DNA of 42,177 bases. It comes from an uncultured Clostridia bacterium. Its GTDB lineage: Bacteria; Bacillota; Clostridia; Lutisporales; Lutisporaceae. Both the position numbers and the translations under genes were made by a program. This document shows positions 1 through 7,657 of this stretch, in pieces; the first letter of the stretch is position 1, and each line of letters begins with the position of its first letter. The notes beneath the pieces are model-generated. The model saw only the letters and a program-made list of their open reading frames with translations, made no database searches and was not told where the DNA came from. The stretch is from contig CALGKJ010000041.1 in NCBI GenBank assembly GCA_937930535.1, positions 1-42,177 of the forward strand. The letters run 5' to 3'.

Positions 1-514
1 TAATACTGAGTTAAACCACGATGAAGATATTTTAAATGGTTTTAGAAGGTTTGATATTGAAAGAGTTGAAAATTTAATAAGCTATATTGCTGATAAAGTA
101 GATAATCTATATAAAACGAGCTTAAACAAATATTTATGGTATATTGATTTTACAAACTTTAAGGAAAATGTACGGTCTATTACTGGTTTAAGATATGTTA
201 AGCAGCAATACGGACCTGTGATCGAAAACCGTGGATATGAGCAAATAATTGATTTGCTTGATGATAAATTTGCTAAAGAAGAAACTGAGGATAAAAATTG
301 GACTAAAGTTAAGCTAACAAGCAAAAAAAACTATGATATATCTATATTCAGTGAGGAAGAAATGGAAGTAATAGACTCGGTTATATATAGACTCAAAAAT
401 ATGAGTTGCGGAGATATATCTAATGAGTCTCACAAAGAAGCTGGTTGGATTGAGAATAATATTAATGAATTTATATCCTATGACTATGCGGAAGAATTGA
501 AAATGCACTTGTAG
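1..514 (+). CDS. Panacea/SocA-like (DUF4065) antitoxin, 3' part
   Basis: The open frame runs in from the left edge, so the N-terminus is missing. About 170 residues remain. Visible family features of the Panacea (DUF4065, SocA-type) domain are the helix ending LNKYLWYIDFTNFKE, then RSITGLRYVKQQYGPVIEN (in the family: hydrophobic-D-F then G-x-x-I-T-G...YGPV), and a C-terminal FSEEEMEVIDSVI...GDISNESHKEAGW block. Panacea domains are known as promiscuous antitoxin domains that neutralise many unrelated toxins. The segment before the domain (GFRRFDIERVENLI) resembles the linker seen when a YgiT/MqsA-type zinc finger and helix-turn-helix precede Panacea, so a DNA-binding N-terminus outside the window is likely but not seen. 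The next gene is an MqsR-like toxin, which supports the antitoxin role. Confidence 0.8.
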   Translation, partial: NTELNHDEDILNGFRRFDIERVENLISYIADKVDNLYKTSLNKYLWYIDFTNFKENVRSITGLRYVKQQYGPVIENRGYEQIIDLLDDKFAKEETEDKNWTKVKLTSKKNYDISIFSEEEMEVIDSVIYRLKNMSCGDISNESHKEAGWIENNINEFISYDYAEELKMHL

Positions 515-543
515 AAAAGTTAAAGTTATTTGGAAAAATTATC

Positions 544-598
544 TTGATTTATAATTATCAGTGTTATATAATGTATTTATGTAGGTATACACCTACAT
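544..598 (+). promoter_or_regulatory. Promoter and palindromic operator of the MqsR-like toxin gene
   Basis: TTGATT (544-549), a 17-nt spacer and TATAAT (567-572) make a near-consensus sigma-A promoter in the gap between antitoxin and toxin genes. The predicted start (about 579) falls on an inverted repeat, ATGTAGGT (579-586) and ACCTACAT (591-598) with a 4-nt spacer. MqsA-type antitoxins bind palindromes of the AACCT/AGGTT kind; the AGGT/ACCT halves here are similar. Autoregulation by the upstream antitoxin is inference. Confidence 0.6.
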
Positions 599-665
599 GT
601 TTTTTACAAATATTTTGTGCGATACGAAGGGTATACCGAAAGGAGGAATTATTATAAGAAATAAA

Positions 666-1007
666 ATGTTTAATGATCAGTTAAAGGAACAATTATTTAA
701 TAGTCACCTCAAAGATATTAAAAAAATGGTTGCTAAACGTAAGTTTGAATTTGTAGGTGAGAGAAAAAAGAATAAAAAGTTTATGAATGACAGGGGATTA
801 AATATAGACGATGTAAGAGAAGAGATATTTAGGTTGTCTATTAAGGATTATGTGGCGGGACCAGAAGCTGATAGGGACAGAGGACGGTCGGGTTATGTAT
901 ACAAATTTAAATCTAGATATATAACAGATGAGGTTATATATATAAAGATTAGGTATGACCCACCTAAAGAGGTGGTATGTATATCATTTCATGAAGATCA
1001 ACCTTAA
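666..1007 (+). CDS. MqsR-family toxin (predicted mRNA interferase)
   Basis: This small basic protein (113 aa from ATG 666) matches the MqsR family in its C-terminal half: LSIKDYVAGPEADRD, then YVYKFKSRYI, then VIYIKIRYDPPKEVVCISFH, the family's VYxKI...V.ISF strand pair. MqsR proteins are RelE-fold ribonucleases that cut mRNA (GCU-specific in E. coli) and are about 98-115 aa long. The gene directly follows a Panacea antitoxin and lacks a separate MqsA. The start is uncertain. The frame opens at ATG 597 without a Shine-Dalgarno; the only strong one (AAAGGAGG, 639-646) lies 19 nt before ATG 666 and 7 nt before an in-frame ATA at 654. A weak or rare start could keep toxin output low. Confidence 0.7.
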   Translation: MFNDQLKEQLFNSHLKDIKKMVAKRKFEFVGERKKNKKFMNDRGLNIDDVREEIFRLSIKDYVAGPEADRDRGRSGYVYKFKSRYITDEVIYIKIRYDPPKEVVCISFHEDQP

Positions 1008-1060
1008 AATATTTTTTTAGATTCGAGCATTCTCGTACGCTAAGTATACTGGAGGGAATT

Positions 1061-2989
1061 ATGAATAGACATAAACAATATTTAATTGACAAACTTCATC
1101 ATATTACAAGAGAATTTTGTGATACATTAAGATTACAAACTCAACAGGAAGATATTTGTTTTCTTCCTGTTGGCATACTTCTAATGAAGTGGATTGTTGA
1201 TTCAGAAGAAAGATTTAATTGGCATATTAATAATGAGCTAAAAGAATTATTTTTAGATACTAAGCTGCATGATATACTATACGGTAGTAATTACATTGAA
1301 AGGCTTATAGAGTTAGTAGCTGAACTAGAGGAAAATAATCCTGTATTAGCTGGAATATTTACAACTTTATGTCTCAGCTATCTAAATCATGTTAATGAAA
1401 AATATTTAAAAGATATTATTTATGCTTACAGTCAATTTAAGTTTGATGATGAACATATAGACGAGGGTATTGGTGGATTATTTTTTGAATCTTTTTTGCA
1501 AAGTTTAAGTGAAGACTCAAACACCTATTCATTTATTACACCTAAGTCTATTAGTGAGATAGTATCTAAGTTATTTAATTTAAGAGAGTACGATCGTATA
1601 GCTGATATTACAGCAGGCACATGCGGAATTCTGAACGAGGTAGCTAAAGAATACCATAAAAATAAATTAAGTGGTGATAATATATACCTTTATGGGCAGG
1701 ATATAAATTTTAAGACGGTTCTCATTGGCAAAATAAACTTGCTGCTTCATGGAATAAAAGATTTTGAAATAGTTGCAAAAGACACATTAAGGCAATCTGT
1801 TTTAAAAGACAGTACTATAGATATACCATTTAAGCTTATCCTGTCCAATTTGCCCCTAGGTCTTAACTGGGATAGGTATGAACTAGAATATACCAGCGAG
1901 TTTAAATATGATTTTCCGAATAAAGTAAATGCTGATTGGCTATTTATACAAAGAGCTATTGCGGCACTTGAAAAATGCGGTAAAGCCGCATTCATAGTAA
2001 GTAAGGGAACGCTGACACGTGCTAGTGAAACTCACATTAGAAAAAAGATAATACTAGAAGAAGATTTGATTGAGGCAGTAATATCATTACCAGCTAACTT
2101 ATATGGCTCTAAAACTATGCCTGTGGAAATATTAATTATAAATAAAAATAAGGAGCAGTACAGAAAAAACAAGATTTTCTTTATTGATGCAAGCAAAGAA
2201 TATAACAAAAAGGACAGGGGAAGAAATGAATTATCAAATGAGCATATTAATAAGATTATTACAACATATCATAAATGGAATGAAATTGATAATTACAGCA
2301 AAATTATTAGTATTGAGGAAATTATAGATAATGAATTTCGATTAGATAGTACAAGATATATAAATACTCAGCTTATGCCTTCTGGACAAAGTAAAACGGT
2401 TAAATTAAAAGAAGTAGCGGAGATAAGGAGAGGTCTACAAGTACTTAAAACTGATACGGAGAAGGAAGTTGTGGCAGAAGATAAGTCACACTATTATATC
2501 AAAATAAGTGACATAAATGAAGGAAATATAGCATTTACAGAGCAAATTAAGTATATTCCTGAGAATAAAATTGCAGCATATGAGCTTAAGCCAAATGATA
2601 TAATAATATCGGCGAGGGGGGTACTTATTAAAACTGCTATCTATGAGGAAAACATGCCACCAAGTATAATTTCTGGAAATATTATGTTTATTCGAACAAA
2701 TAAAAACTATAACCCATATTTTTTAAAATATTATTTAGATAGTCCAAAAGTAAGAGAGTTGATACAAAATATGCAGGGAGGAAGCACTATAACTGCATTG
2801 AATCATTCAAAATTTCAGGAATTATTAGTACCTGATATAAGCATAGACATACAAAATAAGCTGGCAGAAAGAATAAAGCAAAATGAAGTGAATTATAAAT
2901 CAATAATTGAACATGCAAAGAGAATGTACGAACAAAATCTGGACATAATTAACAACGAAATATTTGAAAATTATATTGTATCTGAATAA
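1061..2989 (+). CDS. HsdM-HsdS fusion, N6-adenine methylase-like, degenerate motif IV
   Basis: 642 aa. Residues 1-150 are helical and HsdM-like. The Rossmann core follows with motif I ADITAGTCG (about 181-189, compare DPACGTGG) and the acidic strand YLYGQDIN. Motif IV, normally NPP(Y/F), reads SNLPLG at about residue 263, so the second Pro-aromatic pair that contacts the flipped adenine is not conserved. From about residue 445 the protein becomes a single HsdS-type target-recognition half: VKLKEVAEIRRG, ISDINEGNI, LKPNDIIISARG, then GSTITALNHSKFQELLVP. This is the M-S layout of type IIG/I enzymes but without a nuclease domain, and no hsdR is nearby. It could be an orphan methylase, or a DNA-binding protein that has lost catalysis. 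GGAGGG at 1051-1056 precedes the ATG. Confidence 0.8.
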   Translation: MNRHKQYLIDKLHHITREFCDTLRLQTQQEDICFLPVGILLMKWIVDSEERFNWHINNELKELFLDTKLHDILYGSNYIERLIELVAELEENNPVLAGIFTTLCLSYLNHVNEKYLKDIIYAYSQFKFDDEHIDEGIGGLFFESFLQSLSEDSNTYSFITPKSISEIVSKLFNLREYDRIADITAGTCGILNEVAKEYHKNKLSGDNIYLYGQDINFKTVLIGKINLLLHGIKDFEIVAKDTLRQSVLKDSTIDIPFKLILSNLPLGLNWDRYELEYTSEFKYDFPNKVNADWLFIQRAIAALEKCGKAAFIVSKGTLTRASETHIRKKIILEEDLIEAVISLPANLYGSKTMPVEILIINKNKEQYRKNKIFFIDASKEYNKKDRGRNELSNEHINKIITTYHKWNEIDNYSKIISIEEIIDNEFRLDSTRYINTQLMPSGQSKTVKLKEVAEIRRGLQVLKTDTEKEVVAEDKSHYYIKISDINEGNIAFTEQIKYIPENKIAAYELKPNDIIISARGVLIKTAIYEENMPPSIISGNIMFIRTNKNYNPYFLKYYLDSPKVRELIQNMQGGSTITALNHSKFQELLVPDISIDIQNKLAERIKQNEVNYKSIIEHAKRMYEQNLDIINNEIFENYIVSE

Positions 2990-3040
2990 AAAGTCAAAGA
3001 GATGGTGTAAATAGTATAATTACCATCTCTTTGACTTTTT
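2988..3040. terminator. Bidirectional terminator between methylase and cyclophilin genes
   Basis: A perfect 19-bp inverted repeat (2988-3006 with 3022-3040) has A5 on the left and T5 on the right, so it can terminate both convergent genes. The left arm begins inside the methylase stop codon and the right arm overlaps the cyclophilin stop. Confidence 0.9.
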
Positions 3041-3704
3041 ATTCCTCTATAACCGTAATACTTTCAATAACCACATCAGACAAAGGCTTACTATTTTCAT
3101 CCACACCAACAGCGGCTATTTTATCTACCACATCCATACCTTCAATTACATGACCAAACACAGTATGTCTGTTATCAAGCCATGGTGTACCGCCTATTTT
3201 TCTGTATTCCTCAATAAGCTTCATATCAAAGCCGTTTTTCTCGAAAAACTGCATTTCCTCATCGGTAAAAGGTCCTTTTTGAACTATAAAAAACTGGCTA
3301 CCATTAGTATTTGGACCCGAGTTTGCCATAGATAGTGCTCCTCTGATATTATGGAGCTTATCGCTGAATTCATCCTCAAAAGGTGCATTCCAGATGCTTT
3401 CACCGCCTCTGCCTGTGGCTGTAGGGTCTCCGCCCTGTATCATAAATTGGTTTATGACCCTGTGAAACTTTATTCCGTTATAATATCCGTTTTTGGCATG
3501 AGTGATAAAATTTTCTACAGCCTTTGGAGCTTCATTAGGAAAAAACTTTACTTTGATATCTCCCATATTTGTTTTCATAATAGCAGTAGTATCTTTTTTA
3601 GCAGGAGCCTTAGTCTGATAGCCGAAGATGCCTAAAGCCTTGCCGCCGCATCCCACGGCGAAAACTAATACTAAGCATAACAACAGTGATATCTTTTTAA
3701 CCAT
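3039..3704 (-). CDS. Lipoprotein peptidyl-prolyl isomerase (cyclophilin type)
   Basis: 221 aa, cis-trans proline isomerase predicted to sit on the outer face of the membrane. ATG at 3704 is chosen because it has a GAGGGGG ribosome site and starts a signal peptide [19 protein letters not shown], with a lipobox ending at Cys19. A longer frame extends to 3815 but adds only AT-rich sequence. The cyclophilin core is complete: [15 protein letters not shown] with the catalytic Arg and Gln, [19 protein letters not shown], and [17 protein letters not shown]. It is a single-gene unit convergent with the methylase. A role in folding secreted proteins is inferred from family and location. Confidence 0.93.
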   Translation of the reverse strand: MVKKISLLLCLVLVFAVGCGGKALGIFGYQTKAPAKKDTTAIMKTNMGDIKVKFFPNEAPKAVENFITHAKNGYYNGIKFHRVINQFMIQGGDPTATGRGGESIWNAPFEDEFSDKLHNIRGALSMANSGPNTNGSQFFIVQKGPFTDEEMQFFEKNGFDMKLIEEYRKIGGTPWLDNRHTVFGHVIEGMDVVDKIAAVGVDENSKPLSDVVIESITVIEE

Positions 3705-3917
3705 ATTATTCCCCCTCGTTTTATTATTGTTTTTCGTAAGTAAAATATATAGTATTATTATTTTATCCAAAATAATAATACTATAATATTGGTGCTCTAT
3801 CAAATAAAAGTTCATTTATCCAAAGATGATAAATCAATAAAAGCGACATATGGAATATCATAACGTATTTTGCAGCAACTATATGTTGGTGAAATTTATA
3901 AATAGTAGTATTATTGA

Positions 3918-3987
3918 AACATAGGGTTTCTAACATAAAGTTTCTAACACAGGGTTTTTAGCAGGAAGTTTTAAAACATAAAGTTTA
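3918..3987. repeat. Tandem 14-bp repeat, five degenerate copies
   Basis: The units begin at 3918, 3932, 3946, 3960 and 3974. The first three are AACATAGGGTTTCT, AACATAAAGTTTCT and AACACAGGGTTTTT; the last two are more diverged. The array lies in the 391-bp gap between the divergent cyclophilin and nfeD genes. The rest of that gap is plain AT-rich DNA, with a TATAAT at 4069-4074 upstream of nfeD but no convincing -35 box. Confidence 0.65.
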
Positions 3988-4095
3988 AAATTACTTGTAT
4001 TTGTTTGGTAAAAATATTATCTTTAAATTCATAGCGCAACTATTTAAAATATTTTGCGTTATACTTAATATAATAGGTAAGGGGAGGGAGCATAT

Positions 4096-4668
4096 ATGCT
4101 AAAGTTATTTCAGGTGTGCTTTTTTACAGGCTTGTTTTATGCAATAATTTCATTCCTTTTAGGACATATTTTTGAATTTGCAGGTGTAGATGCTGATGTT
4201 GACATAGATGGCGGAGTTGATATAGATGTAGATTTAGACGGCGGCTTTTCAGCCGGAAGCGTATCACCCCTTAAACCTATCGTTATAGCATCCTTCGTGC
4301 TGGTGTTCGGCGGAGTCGGCATAATATGCTTAAAGAAAAGTCTGACAGAGTTTGTGGCTTTGATACTAGCACTTTCTATAGGATTTTTGATAGCCTTCAT
4401 TTTATACAGATTCTTGGTTGTACCACTTTATAGAGCACAAAACACCAGTGCCGTATCTCATAGAGAGCTGATTGGTACAATGGCAAAGGTTACACTAGCC
4501 ATAAAAGGGAAAGCTTACGGCAAGATACAATATATAGTAAATGGCAATACCTACGGTGCCCCAACCAAATCAGTAGATGATACTGATATAGAAAAAGGCG
4601 CAGACGTAGTTATTATAGAAATAAATAAAAACACATTCTATGTGAAAAAAATTAAAGGGGGTATTTAA
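4096..4668 (+). CDS. NfeD-like membrane protein (YuaF type)
   Basis: 190 aa. One N-terminal membrane segment (about 4-27) is followed by an acidic Asp/Gly stretch (VDADVDIDGG, DIDVDLDGG), two membrane segments (about 60-80 and 87-112) and a C-terminal OB-fold domain (about 125-187: RELIGTMAKVTLAIKGKAYGKI...VDDTDIEKGADVVIIEI). This is the NfeD1b/YuaF plan without a ClpP-like protease domain. NfeD proteins of this type are encoded beside flotillin and are thought to partner it in membrane microdomains. Its TAA is followed with no gap by the flotillin ATG, so the two are surely co-translated. GGGGAGGG lies just before the start. Confidence 0.88.
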   Translation: MLKLFQVCFFTGLFYAIISFLLGHIFEFAGVDADVDIDGGVDIDVDLDGGFSAGSVSPLKPIVIASFVLVFGGVGIICLKKSLTEFVALILALSIGFLIAFILYRFLVVPLYRAQNTSAVSHRELIGTMAKVTLAIKGKAYGKIQYIVNGNTYGAPTKSVDDTDIEKGADVVIIEINKNTFYVKKIKGGI

Positions 4669-6210
4669 ATGGATGTACCAATTTATGTAATTGGAATACT
4701 TGGAGGCTTGTTTTTACTAATACTAATGGTTCTTACAATGTGGAAAAAGGTTTCTCAAGATAAGGCATTAGTAGTAACTGGTCTTAGAAAACGAGTTATA
4801 TCAGGAGGCGGGGGATTTGTTATCCCGCTGTTAGAAAAAACTGACCAAATTTCACTTGAAAATATGAAAATTGAAGTCAGAACAGACGGTGCTCTTACAG
4901 AGCAAGGCGTAGACATCAAAGCAGACGGTGTTGCAGTAATCAAGGTTAAATCAGACAAAGAATCAATATTATCAGCAATGGAGCAGTTCAATACTGGCAG
5001 AGAAAAAGAAACTATCAATGTAATAAAAGATACTGCAAAAGACGTATTGGAAGGTAAGCTTAGAGAAATCATATCAAAAATGACTGTAGAGGAAATATAT
5101 AAGGACAGAGAAAAATTTGCTTCACAGGTGCAGGAAGTTGCAGCACTGGATCTTGCTGATATGGGACTTGAAATAAAAGCATTTACAATAAGAGACATAA
5201 GTGATAACAATGGTTATTTGGAAGCTCTAGGTAAAAAACGTATTGCAGAAGTAAAAAGAGACGCTCAAATAGCAGAAGCTGAAGCAAACAAGGAAACAAA
5301 GATAAAAACAGCAGAAGCTAACAGAGAAGGAGAAGCGGCAAGGCTTATTTCTGAAACTCAAATTGCAGAATCAACAAAACAAAAAGAACTTAAAGTTCAA
5401 GCCTACAGAAAAGATCAGGAAACTGAAAAAGCTAAAGCTGACTTGGCTTATGAAATAGAAGCAAGTAAGGTTCAACAGGAAGTTGAAAAGGAAAAGATGC
5501 AGGTTCAAATAGTAAGAAAGCAAAAGGAAATCGAGCTTGCAGAAGAAGAAATGAAAATACAAATAGTAAGAAAGCAAAAAGAAATAGAAATAGCTCAACA
5601 AGAAGCATTGCGTAAAGAGCAAGAGCTTGAAGCAAGCGTTGTAAAGGCAGCAAATGCTGATAAGTACAACGTAGAAAAGAAAGCAGACGCAGACAAATAC
5701 AGCATAGAAAAAAGAGCAGAAGCAGAAAAATACAGAGAAATCCAAGATGCTATGGCGGAAGCAGAAGCAATTAAGCTTAGAGGTAATGCAAGTGCAGAAG
5801 CTAGGCGTGCAGAAGGTATGGCAGAAGTAGAAATCATCAGGGAAAAAGGTATGGCAGAAGCAGAAGCTATGATGAAAAAAGCAGAAGCATATAAGCAATA
5901 CAATGATGCTGCTGTTACTCAAATGATTATCGAAAGACTTCCAGAGCTGGCAAGAGCAATAGCTGAGCCATTAGCTAAGACAGAAAAGATAGTAATAGTT
6001 GATTCTGGCAATGGTCAAGGCAAAGGTGCTGCTAAGGTATCAGGCTATGTAACGGATATACTTTCATCTTTGCCTGAAACAGTAAATGCATTAACTGGAA
6101 TAAACCTAAACGACATACTAAAGGGCAAGACAGTACCTCAGGAAGACAAAACAGCTCAACCAACAGTAAAGACTATCCCTGTAGAAAAGGTTGAAGAAAC
6201 TAAAGCATAA
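4669..6210 (+). CDS. floT: Flotillin (FloT/YuaG type)
   Basis: 513 aa scaffold of membrane microdomains. One N-terminal hydrophobic segment (about 5-25) anchors it; the SPFH/PHB domain follows (about 28-190, with GGGGFVIPLLEKTDQISLE and EVRTDGALTEQGVDIKADGVAVIKV). Residues about 190-420 are a long Glu/Ala/Lys coiled coil rich in AEAE repeats, including an 18-residue internal duplication (QIVRKQKEIE twice, DNA period 54 bp at 5506 and 5560). A less charged tail ends in PVEKVEETKA. Length and order fit bacterial flotillin. It is the second gene of the nfeD-flotillin unit and is followed by a strong terminator. Confidence 0.95.
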   Translation: MDVPIYVIGILGGLFLLILMVLTMWKKVSQDKALVVTGLRKRVISGGGGFVIPLLEKTDQISLENMKIEVRTDGALTEQGVDIKADGVAVIKVKSDKESILSAMEQFNTGREKETINVIKDTAKDVLEGKLREIISKMTVEEIYKDREKFASQVQEVAALDLADMGLEIKAFTIRDISDNNGYLEALGKKRIAEVKRDAQIAEAEANKETKIKTAEANREGEAARLISETQIAESTKQKELKVQAYRKDQETEKAKADLAYEIEASKVQQEVEKEKMQVQIVRKQKEIELAEEEMKIQIVRKQKEIEIAQQEALRKEQELEASVVKAANADKYNVEKKADADKYSIEKRAEAEKYREIQDAMAEAEAIKLRGNASAEARRAEGMAEVEIIREKGMAEAEAMMKKAEAYKQYNDAAVTQMIIERLPELARAIAEPLAKTEKIVIVDSGNGQGKGAAKVSGYVTDILSSLPETVNALTGINLNDILKGKTVPQEDKTAQPTVKTIPVEKVEETKA

Positions 6211-6225
6211 CATTTAATGATAGAG

Positions 6226-6256
6226 GCTGTGTGATTTTAAGTCACACAGCTTTTTT
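6226..6256 (+). terminator. Terminator of the nfeD-flotillin operon
   Basis: GCTGTGTGA (6226-6234) pairs with TCACACAGC (6242-6250) and is followed by T6 (6251-6256). Confidence 0.88.
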
Positions 6257-6311
6257 AGTTTGCTGATTTAATATGAAATCTGGATATTACAAATTCATAC
6301 TATTAAAAATA

Positions 6312-6368
6312 TTGCAAATATAAGACATGTATTGTAGTATTAAATTATGAAAGCCTTTTCATAATTTA
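6312..6368 (+). promoter_or_regulatory. Promoter plus perfect 12-bp inverted repeat upstream of the secreted hydrolase
   Basis: TTGCAA (6312-6317), 17 nt, TAGTAT (6335-6340) form a plausible promoter. Immediately after comes TAAATTATGAAA (6341-6352) and its exact inverse TTTCATAATTTA (6357-6368), separated by GCCT. The repeat would sit at the transcript 5' end, either as an operator or as a protective mRNA hairpin; the sequence does not decide which. Confidence 0.45.
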
Positions 6369-6385
6369 TAAAAGGGGGTATACCT

Positions 6386-7510
6386 ATGAAAAAGAACATG
6401 TCTAGGATTTTAGTCTCGGTGCTGATAATAGCACTATGCATTTCCATGACAAGCTTTTTGACTGCTTTTGCTAATCAGCAACAAGGGTTGGACTATGGGT
6501 TGTATTGGTTCGGACTCGGTGATGTATCACAAAAGTTTATTGCAGGACAGCAAAATCCGTACTATGACCCTGCAAAGCCTACAGTAATATTTGTGCATGG
6601 CTGGCAGAAAGGAACTACCGTAAGCGGCTATAGAACAACCTTTAACTATCTGAAAAATGATTCAACCTATGGGGTAAATGTAGATGCAGCGGATGCATGG
6701 ATCAAAAAAGGATGGAATATAGGTATATTTTACTGGAATCAGTTTGCTGACGAAGACGAGGTTACAGATGCAGAAGCTAAAATATGGTCAGCAAATGGAC
6801 CAAAACAAATGAGATGGCGTAAAAGTGACGGAACATATTCTAATGAATTTACACCAAATAAAAGTGCAGGAGACTTGTTCTATGACACATTTGTAGCGGC
6901 AATGTCCGGCTATAAAGGAAATAATATTAGAATAGCAGGACACTCTCTGGGAAATCAAATGGCTGTCAGATTAGCAAAGATGGTAAGTGACAGCGTTGAT
7001 AATGGTACACTTCCAAGCAACCTGCGTCCCAAAAGGGTAGCACTGCTGGATCCCTTCTGGTCTAAATATGGTAAAGACTATCTAAATGGAAAAACCACAG
7101 GAGAAACAGTCAGAACCTACACCTCTGCTTTAATAAGCAAGGGAGTAGTATTTGAACAGTATAGAAGCTCAGGCATTAATGCCGTAGGTATTGGTGATGC
7201 CAATACAGAGATTGAAAAGCTGACCTGCTTTGTCAATATGGCTCCATGGTATGTGCCATCACATGATTTGGCAGGCAAGCACTCAGCAGCATACAACCTG
7301 TACTTTTTATCTTTTGGATCAGAGCCACCAAAGGAATGTACAATTAATTGGTTAAACCAACGCAAACTAACAGGAAAATCAGCTGCATCAGCTTCAACAT
7401 CTGATGAGAGAATAAAGGAAATGATGGTAGCAGACAAAGAATGGACACAAGTAGAAGGAAGATATACCCAAAGTACAGATGATGATTGGTACGAGGTTAA
7501 ATCCAGATAA
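6386..7510 (+). CDS. Secreted alpha/beta hydrolase (lipase-like)
   Basis: 374 aa. Residues 1-29 form a signal peptide (basic MKKNMSR, hydrophobic core, cut near TAFA-NQ). The alpha/beta-hydrolase core shows the oxyanion-side HGW at residue 71 (VIFVHGWQKG) and the nucleophile elbow GHSLG with Ser187. A likely catalytic Asp is in RVALLDPFW, and a His is in VPSHDLAGKHSAAY. The overall look is of a pancreatic-lipase-like esterase, but the substrate is not evident. It is a single-gene unit with its own promoter and terminator; GGGGG precedes the ATG. Extracellular lipid or ester hydrolysis is inference from fold and signal peptide. Confidence 0.8.
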   Translation: MKKNMSRILVSVLIIALCISMTSFLTAFANQQQGLDYGLYWFGLGDVSQKFIAGQQNPYYDPAKPTVIFVHGWQKGTTVSGYRTTFNYLKNDSTYGVNVDAADAWIKKGWNIGIFYWNQFADEDEVTDAEAKIWSANGPKQMRWRKSDGTYSNEFTPNKSAGDLFYDTFVAAMSGYKGNNIRIAGHSLGNQMAVRLAKMVSDSVDNGTLPSNLRPKRVALLDPFWSKYGKDYLNGKTTGETVRTYTSALISKGVVFEQYRSSGINAVGIGDANTEIEKLTCFVNMAPWYVPSHDLAGKHSAAYNLYFLSFGSEPPKECTINWLNQRKLTGKSAASASTSDERIKEMMVADKEWTQVEGRYTQSTDDDWYEVKSR

Positions 7511-7515
7511 TTGCC

Positions 7516-7550
7516 AGAGAGCCAGCCTGAAAAAGGAGGCTCTCTTTTTT
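7516..7550 (+). terminator. Terminator after the hydrolase gene
   Basis: AGAGAGCC (7516-7523) pairs with GGCTCTCT (7538-7545) and runs into a T tract ending at 7550. Confidence 0.85.
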
Positions 7551-7657
7551 ATGGGATAAAGAAGAAGCTGTATGCTATAATAACCCTATAACGCTAAACA
7601 ATCACTGTATAAACAGTGTTTCGTATTTGTATATGACATATTAGAGAGGGGTTTATT

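Noticed and set aside
5371-5922. Long antisense open frames across flotillin and rsgI
   Set aside because: They are produced by the Glu/Lys/Ala-rich codons of the sense gene and have no ribosome sites or plausible protein character.
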